Shown piece by piece: positions 43,439 through 52,267 of a stretch of DNA of 64,000 nucleotides. The position numbers and the translations under genes were made by a program. The notes beneath the pieces are model-generated. The model searched no databases. It was not told the origin of the DNA and saw nothing but the letters and a program-made list of their open reading frames with translations. Position 1 is the stretch's first letter, and each line of letters starts with the position of its first letter. Origin of the DNA: a bacterium (GTDB taxonomy: Bacteria; Vulcanimicrobiota; JABDET01); assembly GCA_021817145.1 (NCBI GenBank), contig JAKAVV010000008.1:44670-108669 (forward strand). Direction: 5' to 3'.

Positions 43439-44950
43439 ATGCCAGAAATCGCAGCTGCTGTTGATGTTGGATCCAATGCCATGAGAATGGCTGTGGGTTC
43501 TATCAATGGAGAAATTAAGGTTGAAATCCTTGAGAATGCCAGGGAATCTGTTAGGCTTGGACAGGATGTTTTTAAAAACCGCCTCATCTCTGAGAAGACA
43601 ACTGAAAGAGCAGTCGAAGCTTTTATCGCTTTTCGGAAGATCCTTTATAAATATGGGATCAAGCATATTAGAGCAGTTGGCACAAGCGCATTAAGAGAAG
43701 CCGCTAATAGAGACGTTTTTATTGATAGAATCGCTCGCTCTTCTGACATTTATCTTCAGGTCATCGGGCCAGAAGAAGAAGCCCGTCTGGTTCATTTAGC
43801 TGTTTCTCAGAAGATCAATCTTAAAAATAAATCCGCTCTCTTAATTGATTTAGGAGGGGGCAGCGTAGAAACTGTTCTTGTTTCAAATGGAGGGATTTTC
43901 TCAACCGAATCTTTTGATATGGGGAGTGTGCGTCTTTTAACAAAACTTGAAGAAGAAAGCATGAAACCAGCTCGTTTTCACCACTTAGTTCAGGAATATG
44001 TGGATGCCGTAAAAAAACGAATAAAAAAAATGATTTCGAACCATCCATTAGATTTTTGCATTGGAACAGGAGGAAATCTTGAGTGTCTTGGGGATTTAAG
44101 AAAAGAGCTTTTTGGGAAAAATGGAGAGTCTATTACTTCTGACGAGCTGGAAACCATTATTCAGAAACTGCAAGAAATGTCTTTTGAACAGAGAATGAGA
44201 TCATTCAACATAAGAGCTGACAGGGCTGATGTGATCTTCCCCGCAGCCATCATTATTCAAAAAATTATGAAAATAACAGGAACTAAGGAAATAAAAATTC
44301 CGAGAGTTGGATTAAAGGATGGCATTTTACTTGATATCGCTCGCGAAATTTCCGGGAAGAAAGAGGGAATTCAAAAAGAACAAATTGTAGATTCAGCCCT
44401 GCAGTTAGGAAGAAAATATTTATTTGATGAACCGCATGCAAAAGCAGTGGCAAACTTGTCTCTGCAGATCTTTGATTTCGTGAATGAGGAAAACCATTTC
44501 AATGATGAAGCCAGACTGATCCTTGAAGTTTCCGCTCTTTTACACGATATTGGCCATTTTATCAATTCCACAGGACACCATAAACATGGGTATTATATTT
44601 TAAACGCCAGCCCGATTATAGGATTATCAGCGCCCCAACGGGCAATTGCGGCAAATGTGATAAGATATCACCGCAAGTCATCCCCTACGACTCGCCATGA
44701 AGGATATCGAAGTCTGCCTTTAAAAGATCAGCTTCTTGTCGCTAAACTTGCTGCTATTTTAAGGATAGCGGAAGCCCTTGACACAGAACATGCTGAAAAA
44801 GTTAAAGAACTGAAATTAGAGCATAAAAAACCCTATCTAACGATAGAAATTCAGGGAAACGGGGATCTGCTGCTTGAAAAATGGGCGATTTTGAAACGCG
44901 CAGCATTATTTGAAGAAGTTTATGGGGTAAAAATAGCGATTCAAGACTAA
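43439..44950 (+). CDS. Ppx/GppA-family exopolyphosphatase with HD domain
   Basis: A 503-residue protein. N-terminal actin-like phosphatase fold (residues about 1-300; AAVDVGSNAMRMAVG and LIDLGGGSVETVL are the two phosphate loops) and C-terminal HD domain (about 315-480; LLHDIGHFINSTGHHKHGYY). The family degrades polyphosphate or pppGpp. Being in a Pho-controlled unit with SixA and TMK-like proteins favours polyphosphate. No ribosome site precedes the ATG, fitting the leaderless promoter. Confidence 0.9.
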   Translation: MPEIAAAVDVGSNAMRMAVGSINGEIKVEILENARESVRLGQDVFKNRLISEKTTERAVEAFIAFRKILYKYGIKHIRAVGTSALREAANRDVFIDRIARSSDIYLQVIGPEEEARLVHLAVSQKINLKNKSALLIDLGGGSVETVLVSNGGIFSTESFDMGSVRLLTKLEEESMKPARFHHLVQEYVDAVKKRIKKMISNHPLDFCIGTGGNLECLGDLRKELFGKNGESITSDELETIIQKLQEMSFEQRMRSFNIRADRADVIFPAAIIIQKIMKITGTKEIKIPRVGLKDGILLDIAREISGKKEGIQKEQIVDSALQLGRKYLFDEPHAKAVANLSLQIFDFVNEENHFNDEARLILEVSALLHDIGHFINSTGHHKHGYYILNASPIIGLSAPQRAIAANVIRYHRKSSPTTRHEGYRSLPLKDQLLVAKLAAILRIAEALDTEHAEKVKELKLEHKKPYLTIEIQGNGDLLLEKWAILKRAALFEEVYGVKIAIQD

Positions 44951-44976
44951 AGGAGAAAATCATCGTAAAAAACAAA

Positions 44977-45645
44977 TTGAGCTTATCGGGAAAGCTTATC
45001 GCAGTGGAAGGACTGGACGGGTCAGGCAAATCCACTCAGATTAAACTTCTCCATCATTGGCTGGAAATGGAAGGGGAAAAAGTTTTTTTTACGGAATGGA
45101 ATTCGTCCCCTCAGGTCAGAGAAGCAACCCGAAAAGGGAAAAAAAATCAATCCCTGACCCCAACCACTTTTTCTTTAATTCACTGCACTGATTTTGCGGA
45201 TCGGTATGAAAGACAAATCCTTCCTCTGCTGCACGCAGGTTATCTTATTCTTTCAGACCGCTACTGTTATACCGCATTTGCCCGAGATGCAGCCAGGGGC
45301 TGCGACAGAGCCTGGTTAAGAAAACTGTATGATTTTGCGAGGAAGCCTGATGTCATTTTTTTCTTTAACTTAAAGCCAGAAATCGCCGCAAGCAGAATTT
45401 TAAACGGAAGACAAAAATTAAAATTTTATGAAGCAGGGATGGATTTAGGGCTTTCTGGAAATTCAGTTGAAAGTTTTAAATTGTTTCAAGAGAAAATTTA
45501 TCAGGAATATCTTTTAATGACAGAAGAATTCGATTTCATTCCCATTGATGCCAGCGCCCAGCCAAATGTTCAACACAGGGAGATTCGAGCTGTCATCCAA
45601 AATAAGATTGATCTGCAAAAATACAAATGGAAAACACGAATTTAA
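44977..45645 (+). CDS. thymidylate-kinase-like protein 1
   Basis: A P-loop kinase of the dTMP-kinase fold, 222 residues from TTG. Walker A GLDGSGKST (Lys18) and the DRYCYTAFARDAARG motif are intact, but the lid is short and the C-terminal half differs from true Tmk. The ribosome site AGGAG lies 21 bases before this TTG, far too distant; an in-frame ATC at 44962 would be at the right distance. Such Tmk-like genes occur beside ppx/ppk, suggesting polyphosphate or nucleotide chemistry rather than dTTP synthesis. Confidence 0.75.
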   Translation: MSLSGKLIAVEGLDGSGKSTQIKLLHHWLEMEGEKVFFTEWNSSPQVREATRKGKKNQSLTPTTFSLIHCTDFADRYERQILPLLHAGYLILSDRYCYTAFARDAARGCDRAWLRKLYDFARKPDVIFFFNLKPEIAASRILNGRQKLKFYEAGMDLGLSGNSVESFKLFQEKIYQEYLLMTEEFDFIPIDASAQPNVQHREIRAVIQNKIDLQKYKWKTRI

Positions 45646-46334
45646 AAATGCGGCGATTTTATGGCAGTGGAATCCCAGGAGTTAATCCCGAGGAATTCAA
45701 AGGGGCTTTCATAGTCATTGAAGGGGCTGATGGTTCTGGGAGATCAACTCAAATTGCGCGGCTCAGAGACTGGCTTGAACTGGGCGGTTTTGCCGTGGAA
45801 ATAACAGGACTGTCCAGATCCGATCTCGTAGCTGAAGATTTGGAAAAAGCCAAACAAGGGCATACTCTTCTGCCAACCACCCTCAGTTTATATTACGCGA
45901 CTGACTTTGCGGACAGACTCGAAAACAAAGTATTCCCAGCATTAAAATCAGGTTTTGTTGTTCTGGCGGATCGATACATTTATTCCTTGATGGCAAGAGC
46001 CATTGTCAGAGGGGTTGATTCAGAATGGATCAAAGAGGTTTATGGGATTGCCCTTGTCCCTGACGCTGTTTTTTATCTGGATGTTCCTCCCACAGTTCTT
46101 GCAGAGCGCAATTTCAGGAAAAATTTTACCCTTGATTACTGGGAATCTGGAATGGATATTCGACAGTCAGGAGATATGTATGAATGTTTTATTCGATATC
46201 AGCGTCAAATCCAGAAGACATTCAAAATCCTGCAAAAGGTTTATGACTTCGGAATTATCAATGGAAACAGAACCCCTGCAGTCATCCAGCAAGAACTGCA
46301 GGTAAAAATAAAATCTCTGCTTAATATACCGTGA
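45627..46334 (+). CDS. thymidylate-kinase-like protein 2, Walker Lys replaced by Arg
   Basis: A paralogue of the preceding protein (235 residues) with a 25-residue N-terminal extension. Its P-loop reads GADGSGRST: the catalytic Walker A lysine is Arg39. DRYIYSLMARAIVRG is retained. It overlaps TMK-like 1 by 19 bases, so the two are probably made together and may form a hetero-oligomer in which this one is regulatory or has altered catalysis. Function inferred only from neighbours. Confidence 0.75.
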   Translation: MENTNLKMRRFYGSGIPGVNPEEFKGAFIVIEGADGSGRSTQIARLRDWLELGGFAVEITGLSRSDLVAEDLEKAKQGHTLLPTTLSLYYATDFADRLENKVFPALKSGFVVLADRYIYSLMARAIVRGVDSEWIKEVYGIALVPDAVFYLDVPPTVLAERNFRKNFTLDYWESGMDIRQSGDMYECFIRYQRQIQKTFKILQKVYDFGIINGNRTPAVIQQELQVKIKSLLNIP

Positions 46335-46834
46335 TGGAACTTTTTTTATTAAGACATGGGATCGCTGTTGAAAAAGGAACACCAGGATTTGAGAATGACA
46401 GCGCCCGTCCTTTAACCCCTGGGGGAATTAAAAAGACAAGAAAAATCGCGAAAGGGATAAAAAGAATGGATTTAAAATTTGATTTCATTCTTTCAAGCCC
46501 TTTTCTTCGAGCTAAACAAACGGCTGAAATTGTGACAAAAGCATTGAAATGCGGCAGAAAGTTAAAATTGACAAAAAGCCTTACTGCAGATGAAAAACCT
46601 GAATCAATTTTAAAAGAGATCAATCAAACTTACAAAAATGCAGCCCGCCTCCTTCTGATCGGACATGAGCCATACTTGAGTCAGTTGATTTCTCTTCTTT
46701 TGTCAGGGGATCGGAAAATTCAAATTAACTTTAAAAAAGGGGGGCTGTGTAAATTAACTCTGGATAAAGCCCTTTCCCCTTCATCAGCCACCTTAAACTG
46801 GCTCTTAACTCCAGGTCAGCTTGAAAAAATTTAA
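46334..46834 (+). CDS. sixA: SixA-type phosphohistidine phosphatase
   Basis: A 166-residue histidine-phosphatase-fold protein with the RHG motif (LLRHGIAVEKG, His8) and second His in LLIGHEPYLSQL. The short form is SixA, which removes phosphate from phosphohistidine in signalling proteins. The ATG overlaps the TGA of TMK-like 2 by one base (TGATG). Last gene of the ppx unit. Confidence 0.85.
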   Translation: MELFLLRHGIAVEKGTPGFENDSARPLTPGGIKKTRKIAKGIKRMDLKFDFILSSPFLRAKQTAEIVTKALKCGRKLKLTKSLTADEKPESILKEINQTYKNAARLLLIGHEPYLSQLISLLLSGDRKIQINFKKGGLCKLTLDKALSPSSATLNWLLTPGQLEKI

Positions 46835-46906
46835 ACTGCTTTAAAATACCCAGGAGGGTTCCTTTAGCAAGTTCATGGTGGAGTGGCGCAGTCGAATCGC
46901 CCAAAA

Positions 46907-46952
46907 TTAACCGCTAATTTAATTCAAACTTAATTTGCTGTTAGTGGATTAA
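46907..46952 (+). promoter_or_regulatory. Pho box upstream of the TonB receptor
   Basis: TTAA at 46919, 46930 and TTAG at 46941 are 11 bases apart, with another TTAA at 46907. The 35 bases 46918-46952 are repeated exactly at 50245-50279. A -10-like GATAAT follows at 46962. Confidence 0.8.
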
Positions 46953-47016
46953 GAAGGGGGGGATAATGAATAATATGTAGAAGAGGTATGCGATTTTACA
47001 AAAAAAGGAGGTAGTG

Positions 47017-49992
47017 ATGAAACAAACAGGTCAACAGTTGCTTCATATGATTCATAAAGAAACCAAGAGGCGCAGGAAGAGAAAAGGGAACTACAGGAAG
47101 ATTCTTTTCGTTTTCACGCTTCTTGCGTTTTTTGCATCATCTTTCCTGCCTGTCTTCGCCAGTATCACTCTGGGAAGTTTGACAGGAAGAGTTCTTAATA
47201 AAACAACTGGCAAACCAGTTGCTAATGCTTTTGTGATGGCAGAAGGATTAGGTCAAACTTTTACATCCAGGACAGATAAAACAGGGTATTTCTCTTTTGT
47301 GGATATGGAACCAGGGACCTATACGCTAAAAATCTCAAGAGTAGGGTATCGAACTGTTACTGTCACTGATATTCCTGTAACGGCGAACAGCACAGTTTAT
47401 GAATCCTATAAACTTCTGCCTGCAGTCTATCATGTCAAAGGGATAACTGTGAGCGGATATCAAAGCCAGACAGTGAATCCAAAAGAAACCATGACTTATT
47501 ATCAATTTACCAAACATGAGCTGAATGAATTCCTTCCCGCAGTCGCCAGCTTATCTACTTATCAGCTGCTGGAATACCTCCCTGGTGTAGTAACTTATAC
47601 TGTTCCTAATAGCGTATCCTTCTCAGGACCTCATGTTCGAGGTGGAACCGGATTTGGAACAGTTTATGCCATTGATGGGATTCCTTTGAACAACTCCACC
47701 TACATTAATGGATTGGGGACAGTCAGGACAAATACTGGAGTGTCTGATTTTCAATTTTATCCTGGAATTTATCCTGTGCAGTATGGAAATGGGGCTGATG
47801 GTTATCAAAACTCCATTGTTCCCGAAGGTTTTGGCAAACTCCATGGGTCTCTTCAATTCTCTTATGGCTTCTGGCTGGATCCTGGAGAAAATGCCCCGAT
47901 TATCAACAATACTACAGGACAGATTGTAGGCTCTTCCAGCCTTCGCCCTCCGAATCCAGATGTCGTCAATCTAGAAATTTCTGGACAGGCAATCCACAAA
48001 AAGCTTCACTACTATTTAAATTATATTTCGAAAGTTGGCGGAGCATCAGGACTAAATCCAGCTATTTCTGGCTCTGCTCTCCAGGCTTTAACCTACGGGT
48101 TTAGCATCTTTGGACCTAATTATATCAATGTTACTAAAAATCTCGTTTTAAATTTAAATTATGATTTGGATTTAAATAATGAGCTGCAGTTTCTCTACTT
48201 AAACGGATTTCGTCAATACGGCAGTGAAAATCTAACTGGAGTCCCTACAAATCCCAATGAATCCACTTTTTATGCTACTGGTCCATATCTCCGACAGTTC
48301 AATTATCTTGAAAGTTTAGGTTATACCCATCATTTCTCTCCAGGAAAAGCGATGACTTTTCGATTATGGCAGTTTAATGGGCAACCCGGCGCTTATAATA
48401 TCGTCCCAGGGAATCCAATATCTGATGCCAGTACAGCCACAGGAGGCAGATTGGATTTCCATCTCCAGTTAAATCCTCAAGATACAGTTGTTGTTGGAGG
48501 ACAGTTCATTCATAATGATAATTCTGGCTCTCATGCTTACCTTCTGCCATCAACTCTTTTTTTTCTTGGACTAGGGGATGGAGCGATGACTGGAGAGGCG
48601 GATACGCTAACTGCAAATACCAATAATTCTTCCCTATGGCTCAGCGATATTTGGACCCCAACCCCAAAATGGGATATCAATGCAGGGCTTCGCTGGGATC
48701 AAATGATTTACCAGCCTTTGTGTGGAGCCGGAATTTTGACACAGGGCAACTGTCAGCCTTATGCAGCCCTAACTTATACAGGGTTTTCTCCTGATTACAT
48801 GATTAACACGCCTTCTGATACTTCAGGTCTTTTTACCAGCTGCACTCCTTTCGGGAATATCTGTGTCAATAATAATTTGAGCCCTTCCTTTGTGCAGCCT
48901 AGAATTTCTGCCTCTTATCGAGTAACGAATAATTTCACGGTTAAGGGGGGATGGGGAGAATTTTCAACTTTTGCTCCTGCAGATAATGTGGACTATCTTT
49001 CCCAATTATGCGCAGCAGGAACAGGCGCGAATTTCTTTTCAAAGTGCGGCGGCACAGTAAAGCCAACTGTTGCTTTAACCACAGGAGGGAATACGGCTGA
49101 GACTGGAAATGATTATGATCTGTCTTTCGAGTATATGCTGAATAAAGACTCTTTTGTCAAAATTACCCCGTATTATAAAACTGTGCAGAATCCCTTGATA
49201 AATGCTTATATTCCGTTAGCTGCCACAGGCGCAACAGCAAATGCCACGAGTCTCACCTCAAAAGGGATTGAAGTAGTTATTGGAACCAGAAATTGGCATG
49301 GATTAACCGCAAACTTAAATTATACTCACAGCCAAAGCACTATTATTGGCGATCCTGAATATACTGGATATCTTATCCCTATTTTCACTCTCACAAATCC
49401 TGCTTTTCAGTCTATTACCCAGCCTAATGCCCTGGCCACAGCCACTACTCTATACAATCAAGTTAACACAACAGCCATTAATGCTGACTGGAATATCCCG
49501 AATACAGTGAACCTTCTGTTAAATTATACGACACCGAACAAAAAGTGGGAATTTGCCCCTACAATTACCTGGGCAAATGGCCAGCCTTATGGCCTTGGAT
49601 CAGCCAATCTTCAAGCCATTTACGCGAATCTTGTGGCCGCCTGCGCGTCTGGAAACGTTTTAAATCCAGCCGGCTGTCCAGTCGATGTACCTGCAAATGG
49701 CAATTACAATCCCCTTAATGAAGGGCTTCCTAATACCCTCATGTCTCCTAATGTTTTGTCAGGAAATTTGGCGATTACTTACAAACAGTCCAGAAACTTT
49801 TCTGTTACATTCCAAATTTTCAACCTCTGGAATGGGGACACCCCTCTTGTTGTAAATTCAGGAGATATAGGAGATATAGCAGTTCTGGGGTATCCGTATT
49901 CACCTGATTTCAATCCACTTGACGGGAGATACGGCGCCCAAGCATTCCAAACCATTCGCCAGTACTATCTGACCACCACTTTCCACTTCTGA
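47017..49992 (+). CDS. TonB-dependent outer-membrane receptor with carboxypeptidase-regulatory-like domain
   Basis: A 991-residue receptor: basic N-terminus and signal segment (about 27-52), a carboxypeptidase-regulatory-like beta-sandwich (about 55-145, GRVLNKTTGKPVANAFVMAE), a plug domain with an SFSGPHVRGGTGFGTVYAIDGIPL motif, and a large barrel ending YYLTTTFHF (terminal Phe). AAGGAGG precedes the ATG. The Pho box suggests the substrate contains phosphorus, such as an organophosphate or phosphate complex. Substrate not determinable from sequence. Confidence 0.9.
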   Translation: MKQTGQQLLHMIHKETKRRRKRKGNYRKILFVFTLLAFFASSFLPVFASITLGSLTGRVLNKTTGKPVANAFVMAEGLGQTFTSRTDKTGYFSFVDMEPGTYTLKISRVGYRTVTVTDIPVTANSTVYESYKLLPAVYHVKGITVSGYQSQTVNPKETMTYYQFTKHELNEFLPAVASLSTYQLLEYLPGVVTYTVPNSVSFSGPHVRGGTGFGTVYAIDGIPLNNSTYINGLGTVRTNTGVSDFQFYPGIYPVQYGNGADGYQNSIVPEGFGKLHGSLQFSYGFWLDPGENAPIINNTTGQIVGSSSLRPPNPDVVNLEISGQAIHKKLHYYLNYISKVGGASGLNPAISGSALQALTYGFSIFGPNYINVTKNLVLNLNYDLDLNNELQFLYLNGFRQYGSENLTGVPTNPNESTFYATGPYLRQFNYLESLGYTHHFSPGKAMTFRLWQFNGQPGAYNIVPGNPISDASTATGGRLDFHLQLNPQDTVVVGGQFIHNDNSGSHAYLLPSTLFFLGLGDGAMTGEADTLTANTNNSSLWLSDIWTPTPKWDINAGLRWDQMIYQPLCGAGILTQGNCQPYAALTYTGFSPDYMINTPSDTSGLFTSCTPFGNICVNNNLSPSFVQPRISASYRVTNNFTVKGGWGEFSTFAPADNVDYLSQLCAAGTGANFFSKCGGTVKPTVALTTGGNTAETGNDYDLSFEYMLNKDSFVKITPYYKTVQNPLINAYIPLAATGATANATSLTSKGIEVVIGTRNWHGLTANLNYTHSQSTIIGDPEYTGYLIPIFTLTNPAFQSITQPNALATATTLYNQVNTTAINADWNIPNTVNLLLNYTTPNKKWEFAPTITWANGQPYGLGSANLQAIYANLVAACASGNVLNPAGCPVDVPANGNYNPLNEGLPNTLMSPNVLSGNLAITYKQSRNFSVTFQIFNLWNGDTPLVVNSGDIGDIAVLGYPYSPDFNPLDGRYGAQAFQTIRQYYLTTTFHF

Positions 49993-50011
49993 TTTCCAAG
50001 TAAACAGCTGC

Positions 50012-50050
50012 AAAAAGCCCTGCAGGTTGATACTCCTGCAGGGCTTTTTT
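50012..50050 (+). terminator. strong terminator after the TonB receptor
   Basis: AAAAAGCCCTGCAGG and CCTGCAGGGCTTTTTT form a 15-bp stem with an 8-base loop and a T-run, 20 bases after the receptor's stop codon. Confidence 0.92.
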
Positions 50051-50244
50051 ACCCCAAATCAACTTGAAAAAATTTAAAAACCTATTATTTCTTTCCCCAA
50101 TTCCAGGCAGTGTGAAACAAACCATTTTTTTTCTTTCGTAATCAGCGCAGTGAAACGTCTCTTCATACAAGTTGTCCCTGGTTTAAATTACGATTTGCGG
50201 CAAGAAAATTCCTTTCATTTGAGAGATAAAAAACATTTCATTCG
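50051..50244. other. intergenic stretch, nothing recognised
   Basis: About 190 bases between the receptor terminator and the second copy of the Pho box. No gene, RNA or repeat seen. Confidence 0.4.
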
Positions 50245-50279
50245 TTTAATTCAAACTTAATTTGCTGTTAGTGGATTAA
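50245..50279 (+). promoter_or_regulatory. second exact copy of the 35-base Pho box
   Basis: Identical over 35 bases to 46918-46952, with TTAA/TTAG at 50246, 50257 and 50268. A -10-like TACACT at 50295-50300 follows, and then the small membrane gene. Confidence 0.8.
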
Positions 50280-50338
50280 CGTGGAATAATTTGCTACACT
50301 ATTCACGTCTTGACAGATAAAAACGGAGGGGATAAAAA

Positions 50339-50566
50339 ATGTGGGTTCAAGAAGTGGATATAGTAAATAGGATTTTCATTGAACATATTGGCGCAGAAAT
50401 CGAGGTCCCAGTTCGGGTGCAGTTGCCTGAACCTCTAAAAATAAGAAAACGACGCATATACTGGGATTTTCTTATTTTTGGAATAGGATTTATTCTCTTG
50501 GTTCTGGGATCCATGGCTTCCTTTGTTATTGTTGCTGCTGCTGTTGCCAGAATACTGGTACCATAA
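50339..50566 (+). CDS. small single-span membrane protein (Pho-regulated)
   Basis: A 75-residue protein with a soluble N-terminal half, basic KIRKRR stretch and one long hydrophobic span, ending ARILVP. GGAGGGG precedes the ATG. Promoter has an exact copy of the TonB receptor's Pho box. Another frame continues downstream with protein-like sequence (PEYWYHKRFKQM and on to 50760), so the gene may be frameshifted and once longer. Function unknown. Confidence 0.65.
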   Translation: MWVQEVDIVNRIFIEHIGAEIEVPVRVQLPEPLKIRKRRIYWDFLIFGIGFILLVLGSMASFVIVAAAVARILVP

Positions 50567-50788
50567 AAGGTTCAAGCAAATGGGAAACCCAAAAAACATT
50601 TCTTTCCCGCTTTTAAAAATTGGTTACGCAGCAAGAAAAAATCTAACTCCTGATGAAGCCAAGAAACTGGCTCCCAAAAACAAAGTTGTCTTCGGGGACC
50701 AATTTGAGCGGTTAAGCAAAACTTTAACAGATACTCGAAAATTTAAAAGGAAGCGAGTTCTAACCTTTCAAATTTTTATTTTAAATCT

Positions 50789-50882
<94 letters not shown>

Positions 50883-50921
50883 TTTCCTGGAAGTTTTCTA
50901 TTTACAAAGCAAGAAAGCCTT

Positions 50922-52064
50922 TTAAACTTTTACTAACTCGCTGACAGTTCTAACAGGCATAACCACATAGATAAAATCGTCTCCTGTCTCAGGTTTTAAA
51001 ACGCCAGGATTTGTCGAGCTGCCAAGTTCGATTCGTATTTTCTCAAAATCCAGAGTGGACAGCGCGTCAATCCAATATTTCGCATTGAAAGCAACAGTCA
51101 CTTCTTCTTTTTCAGTTTTTTTGCCTGTTTCAACTTTAACCTCTTCGTACGCCTGTCCCACATCTTGTGTATTAGCGGTAATCGAAATCTTGTTTCCTTT
51201 TAAATTCAACTTCACTAACTTTGGACTTTCACGATCAAGGGCAAGAAGACTTGCTCTCCGCAGAGCTTGAAGGAAACTTTCCTTTTCAACTTTGACGACC
51301 ACATCTGATTTTTCAGGAATAACTCTTTCAAATTGAGGAAATTGACCTTCTAGCAGCCTGGAAAAAAGAATGGTCTCATTGAGTTTAAATACAATTTGAT
51401 GCTCTCCAAAATAAATTTCAACAGGATCATCCACATCCTGCAGCACTTTTATTAATTCTGAAAGGGCTCTTGAAGGAACAATCAAAGTTCTTGAAAAAGT
51501 GTTTTTAGCGATTTTTAAACTTCGCTTTGCTAAACGATACCCATCTAAAGCCACGATCGTTAAAACTTCTTTATCGAGCTTAAATAACAACCCTGTTAAC
51601 ACAGGGTTGTCTTCTCTTACAGGAGCAGCCGCAAAAAGAGTTTCTTTTAAAACTTCTTTAAACGCTTTTTGGGTTAAAGTGATTTTATTTTCTCCTGGAG
51701 TATCGGGAAGAACAGGATATTCATCAGACATTAACACATTAAATTGGTATTTAAAACCTTCCCCTTTTAATTCAAGCATCCCTGTTTCAGTTTCCATCTC
51801 AACTTCAATTAATTTTTCATCAAGATGACTAACCACTTCAAAAAATAAACGAGCAGGAACAGTCACTGAACCTGATTCTTCCACTTTTGCTGGAACAAGA
51901 GTTTTCATTCCAATTTCGAGATCGGTTGCAGCTAATTTCACTCCATCTTTACCAGCGTCGAGTAAAATATTTTCAAGAATTGGCAAAGTAGCTTTCGGGC
52001 TCACCATTCTTGAAAGAGGAGAAAGAGCTCCTTCTAAAACTTTTTTCTCACATGTGAATTTCAT
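50922..52064 (-). CDS. dnaN: DNA polymerase III sliding clamp (beta subunit)
   Basis: A 380-residue clamp of three repeated domains. Starts MKFTCEKKVLEGALSPLSRM and ends VVMPVRT-SELVKV, with the MPVR tail typical for the clamp. AAAGGAGG precedes the ATG. Lies 203 bases after dnaA. Confidence 0.96.
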   Translation of the reverse strand: MKFTCEKKVLEGALSPLSRMVSPKATLPILENILLDAGKDGVKLAATDLEIGMKTLVPAKVEESGSVTVPARLFFEVVSHLDEKLIEVEMETETGMLELKGEGFKYQFNVLMSDEYPVLPDTPGENKITLTQKAFKEVLKETLFAAAPVREDNPVLTGLLFKLDKEVLTIVALDGYRLAKRSLKIAKNTFSRTLIVPSRALSELIKVLQDVDDPVEIYFGEHQIVFKLNETILFSRLLEGQFPQFERVIPEKSDVVVKVEKESFLQALRRASLLALDRESPKLVKLNLKGNKISITANTQDVGQAYEEVKVETGKKTEKEEVTVAFNAKYWIDALSTLDFEKIRIELGSSTNPGVLKPETGDDFIYVVMPVRTVSELVKV

Positions 52065-52267
52065 AATATAATACCTCCTTTATATTTATATAATATTTAT
52101 TATTATATAGCCTGTGAATATTGTTGATAATATCAATTTGATCTTTAAATACGCGGTAAATTAACTTTGATAAAACGTGAAGAAAAGTGTGTGCATCTTT
52201 TAACATTATTGAGGAAGCAATTTTTCCATTTTTTTTCCACAATTTAATAACCTGTTTTTCCATCTTT
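52065..52267. other. dnaA-dnaN intergenic region
   Basis: 203 very AT-rich bases. No consensus DnaA box or other feature seen. Confidence 0.4.

Noticed and set aside
49910..50170. Minus-strand open frame over the TonB receptor end
   Set aside because: Antisense to the receptor C-terminus and its terminator, with no ribosome site or recognisable domain.
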